Position numbers and translations under genes: made by a program | Assembly: GCA_028868825.1 (NCBI GenBank) | Contig: JAGWTU010000003.1 | Coordinates: 111,498 to 175,497 of the forward strand | Source of the DNA: Burkholderiales bacterium | Lineage (GTDB): Bacteria; Pseudomonadota; Gammaproteobacteria; Burkholderiales; Burkholderiaceae_C | Length of the DNA stretch: 64,000 bases | Reading direction: 5' to 3' | Notes under the pieces: generated by a model | Told to the model about the DNA's origin: nothing | Seen by the model: the letters and a program-made list of their open reading frames with translations, nothing else | The model's database searches: none | Shown here: one piece after another, positions 58,751 through 64,000 of the stretch | Position numbering within the stretch: position 1 is the first letter of the stretch | Layout of the letters: the number at the start of each line of letters is the position of its first letter

Positions 58751-60049
58751 ATGAATTCAGATCTAGAAGCACGCGTATCCAGGAAGCTCATGCTGCGGAT
58801 CCTTCCGTTCGTCATGCTGCTGTACTTTGTGAGTTTCCTCGACCGGGTCAACGTGGGGTTCGCCGCGATGACGATGAACAAGGCCATCGGCCTGTCGCCG
58901 ACCGCTTTCGGCTTCGGCGGAGGGTTGTTCTTCATCGGCTACTTCCTGTTCGAAGTGCCGTCGAACCTGATCCTGAACCGTGTCGGCGCGCGCCTGTGGA
59001 TCGCCCGTGTGATGGTGTCCTGGGGGCTGGTCTCCGCTGCCTCCGCCTTCGTTGTCGGGCCGAACAGCTTCTATGCGCTTCGCTTCATTCTCGGGGCCGC
59101 CGAGGCGGGCTTCTTCCCGGGCATCATCCTGTACCTGAGCCAATGGTTCCCGTCTCGCCAGCGGGCCGTGGCAGCCGCGTGGTTCATGGCCGCGGTTCCG
59201 ATCTCCACGGCCATCGGCTCGCCGATCTCCGGGGCCATCATGCAGATGCCGCCGATCGCCGGCCTGGCCGATTGGCAACTGCTCTACATCCTGGAGGCGA
59301 TACCCGCCGTGCTGCTCGGATTCGTCGTGCTGAAGGTCATGACCGACGATCCGGAAAAGGCGAACTGGCTCCAGCCGCAGGAGCGCGACTGGCTCGTGGC
59401 GAAGCTGAAGGCCGAGGCCGAAGTCCGCCATGCGCAAGCCGGCCATACGTCGGGCGCATGGAGCGCGTTGCGTGACCCTCGCGTTCTGATCCTGGGCCTG
59501 ATCTATTTCGGCACGTCGGCGGGTCTGTATACGCTGGGTCTGTGGGCGCCCCTGATCATTCGCCAATACGGCTTCAGCGCCTGGCAGACCGGGCTTCTGG
59601 CCGGCATTCCCAGCGTCCTGGCCGTCGTGGCGATGGTCCTGTGGGCGAGGCATTCCGACCGTTCGGAGGAGCGCACCTGGCATGTGGTGATTCCTTGCGT
59701 CGTCGCGTGCATAGGTTTTGTCCTCGCGGGCATGGCGAGCACGGCCCTCTTCGTCATCCTTGCCCTGCTGATCGTCAACATCGGCGTCAGCGCCGCAAAG
59801 GCACCGCTTTGGGCCATGCCCAGCATGTTTCTGTCGGGCGCCGGCGCTGCGGCAGGCATCGCGATGATCAACTCGGTTGGAAACCTCGGCGGGTTCGTCG
59901 GCCCCTTCGTCATCGGCTGGCTCAAGTCGCAGACGGGCGGCTACACCGCCGGCCTCTACGTGGTCGGCGCGACGCTGGCGGTCTCTGCCGCGGTGACCCT
60001 GTGGCTGAGTCGGCAGCATCAGGCCGGTGCGCCCCAGGTCGCGCGCTAG
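58751..60049 (+). CDS. MFS transporter (ACS family, TtuB-like)
   Basis: RILPFVMLLYFVSFLDRVNVGFAAMTMNKAIGLSPTAFGFGGGLFFIGYFLFEVPSNLILNRVGARLWIARVMVSWGLVSA. Confidence 0.94.
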   Translation: MNSDLEARVSRKLMLRILPFVMLLYFVSFLDRVNVGFAAMTMNKAIGLSPTAFGFGGGLFFIGYFLFEVPSNLILNRVGARLWIARVMVSWGLVSAASAFVVGPNSFYALRFILGAAEAGFFPGIILYLSQWFPSRQRAVAAAWFMAAVPISTAIGSPISGAIMQMPPIAGLADWQLLYILEAIPAVLLGFVVLKVMTDDPEKANWLQPQERDWLVAKLKAEAEVRHAQAGHTSGAWSALRDPRVLILGLIYFGTSAGLYTLGLWAPLIIRQYGFSAWQTGLLAGIPSVLAVVAMVLWARHSDRSEERTWHVVIPCVVACIGFVLAGMASTALFVILALLIVNIGVSAAKAPLWAMPSMFLSGAGAAAGIAMINSVGNLGGFVGPFVIGWLKSQTGGYTAGLYVVGATLAVSAAVTLWLSRQHQAGAPQVAR

Positions 60050-60085
60050 ATGCGCCTGTCACCACTTCCAATGTGGAGAGCGCTG

Positions 60086-62795
<2,710 letters not shown>

Positions 62796-63550
62796 CGCCG
62801 CAGCAAGAGCGACGGTACCGAGTCGAGACTCGTCTCGGGAAATGGACTTTCGACTAGAACTCGGAGGTCGGTGGCGGGCGTCGGTCGCCGACCAATGCGG
62901 AATGTCGGCATGGTGCCCCTTTCCGACACTCGGCCCGCTCAATCGAAATACCGGTTGTGGCCGGGAGCGACAGTAGGTCGCACAGCCTGAAACTTGCCCT
63001 TCAAGTTACGGGGGCGATGACATGGCAAGGGCGCGGTGGACCGCTTCCTGGCGTCGTCCCGGGCTGCGGCTCGCGGCCAGTTCCTGCCGTTGGCCGTAGA
63101 GCCATAAGTGACTGCAAAATGTTCGCAAAGGCGAAGTTTGTCGAGCTCCGACTCCAGATTGGGTGCGGTTGCACAGGTTTGGTGGTCGGGCGTAGCGGGC
63201 GCCGGACCAGTCGGTCGGCGCCTGGACGCACGTCGTGACCGTTCTATGCTTGAAAATCTGACCTTCATTGCCGGCCGGCGCGAGCGCCGGCAGATGACTG
63301 CCGCCGCCCGCATCTGAATTGGCGACACCCTGCGGACTCTCGCTGCTGCGGGCGCAGGCGGACATACGACTCACGGTGTCGGCGACGCTGCGGTCATCGG
63401 CATTCGACCCTCGAGCACAGCTGCGCCCGCTGCTCTGGGGCTGAGATGTCGCGCTCGTAGATTCGTTCTATCGAGCAAAACGAATGACATCGACGCCAAC
63501 GCGCGGCCGGTGCCACCATCGACGTATTTACTGTCGACATCGAAGACAAC

Positions 63551-63578
63551 CTCCGTTGCGGCTGTGGCCGCAACGGAG
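63551..63578. repeat. Perfect 12-bp inverted repeat, 4-nt loop
   Basis: CTCCGTTGCGGC-TGTG-GCCGCAACGGAG in otherwise non-coding DNA. Confidence 0.8.
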
Positions 63579-63831
63579 AGTTCGACGTTGATCCCGCCAA
63601 TCGGGACAGGGGATGATGTTCCACCCCCCGTGAAGGACCATCGATTTCATCCGCCCTTCCGAGCCCCGCGCTGGCCTCGATTTCGTTGACTGGAGTGGCG
63701 CAGGCACCGGCCCTGACAAGGAGATCCACCCGAAGGCTTCAGCAGTCTCCAGGGATCTGCTCGACAACTCCCATGGCGATGCCGTACAGGGCAACGAACA
63801 CGACAACAAAGAGGCTCAGTGAGGCGATGAT

Positions 63832-64000
63832 TGTTGACGCCGATCGAAAACTGACCCACTTGACGCGATAGTGCCGATCCAAATTTGACCCGGGTGTTCA
63901 GCCTACCCTGCCTCTTTCTTGGGCAGGGGAGAAGGAGTGATCACCATGGCCATGATTGGCAAGGTCAAGCGGATGTTTTTCCGCGAGAAGAAGTCTGTTC
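63832..64000 (+). mobile_element. Left end of an IS21-family insertion sequence (continues beyond the window)
   Basis: TGTTGACGCCGATCGAAAACTGACCCACTTGAC and GCCGATCCAAATTTGACCCGGGTG: two related end repeats, then an IstA-like start. The exact left boundary is uncertain. Confidence 0.75.
63946..64000 (+). CDS. istA: IS21-family transposase IstA, N-terminus only
   Basis: MAMIGKVKRMFFREKKSV... is a typical IstA start; GTG 63937 is also in frame. Confidence 0.75.
   Translation, partial: MAMIGKVKRMFFREKKSV

Noticed and set aside
63551-63578. Rho-independent terminator
   Set aside because: Strong hairpin but no U tract and no gene ending nearby.

Overview
High-GC proteobacterial window, probably Burkholderiales-like (Bug/TctC-type binding protein, many PEP-CTERM proteins, IorAB, SBP56). 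The taxonomy is inference. Main contents in order: (i) a phosphocholine-type phospholipase C / phosphoesterase / TonB-receptor / beta-propeller cluster; (ii) an exported carotenoid-oxygenase-like protein; (iii) a stretch of decayed genes at 11.3-12.9 kb; (iv) an outer-membrane haem/porin and cytochrome-like group; (v) two ECF sigma/anti-sigma pairs flanking a subtilase lipoprotein; (vi) chrBA chromate resistance divergent from an orphan DUF2282 (bufferin-like) + DoxX pair; (vii) a BNR/sialidase-like protein with an internal PEP-CTERM signal; (viii) IorAB; (ix) LytS/LytTR; (x) a frameshifted Bug-family receptor; (xi) an SBP56/SCO/MauG cluster (SCO has an in-frame stop) divergent from ahpCF; (xii) a tartrate/glycerate operon (LysR, ttuC, ttuD, MFS, pyruvate kinase, enolase); (xiii) the left end of an IS21-family element at the right edge. 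Many small remnants were found by reading in-frame past stops or frameshifts. No rRNA, tRNA or CRISPR array was recognised. All family calls come from reading motifs by eye; no database search was run.
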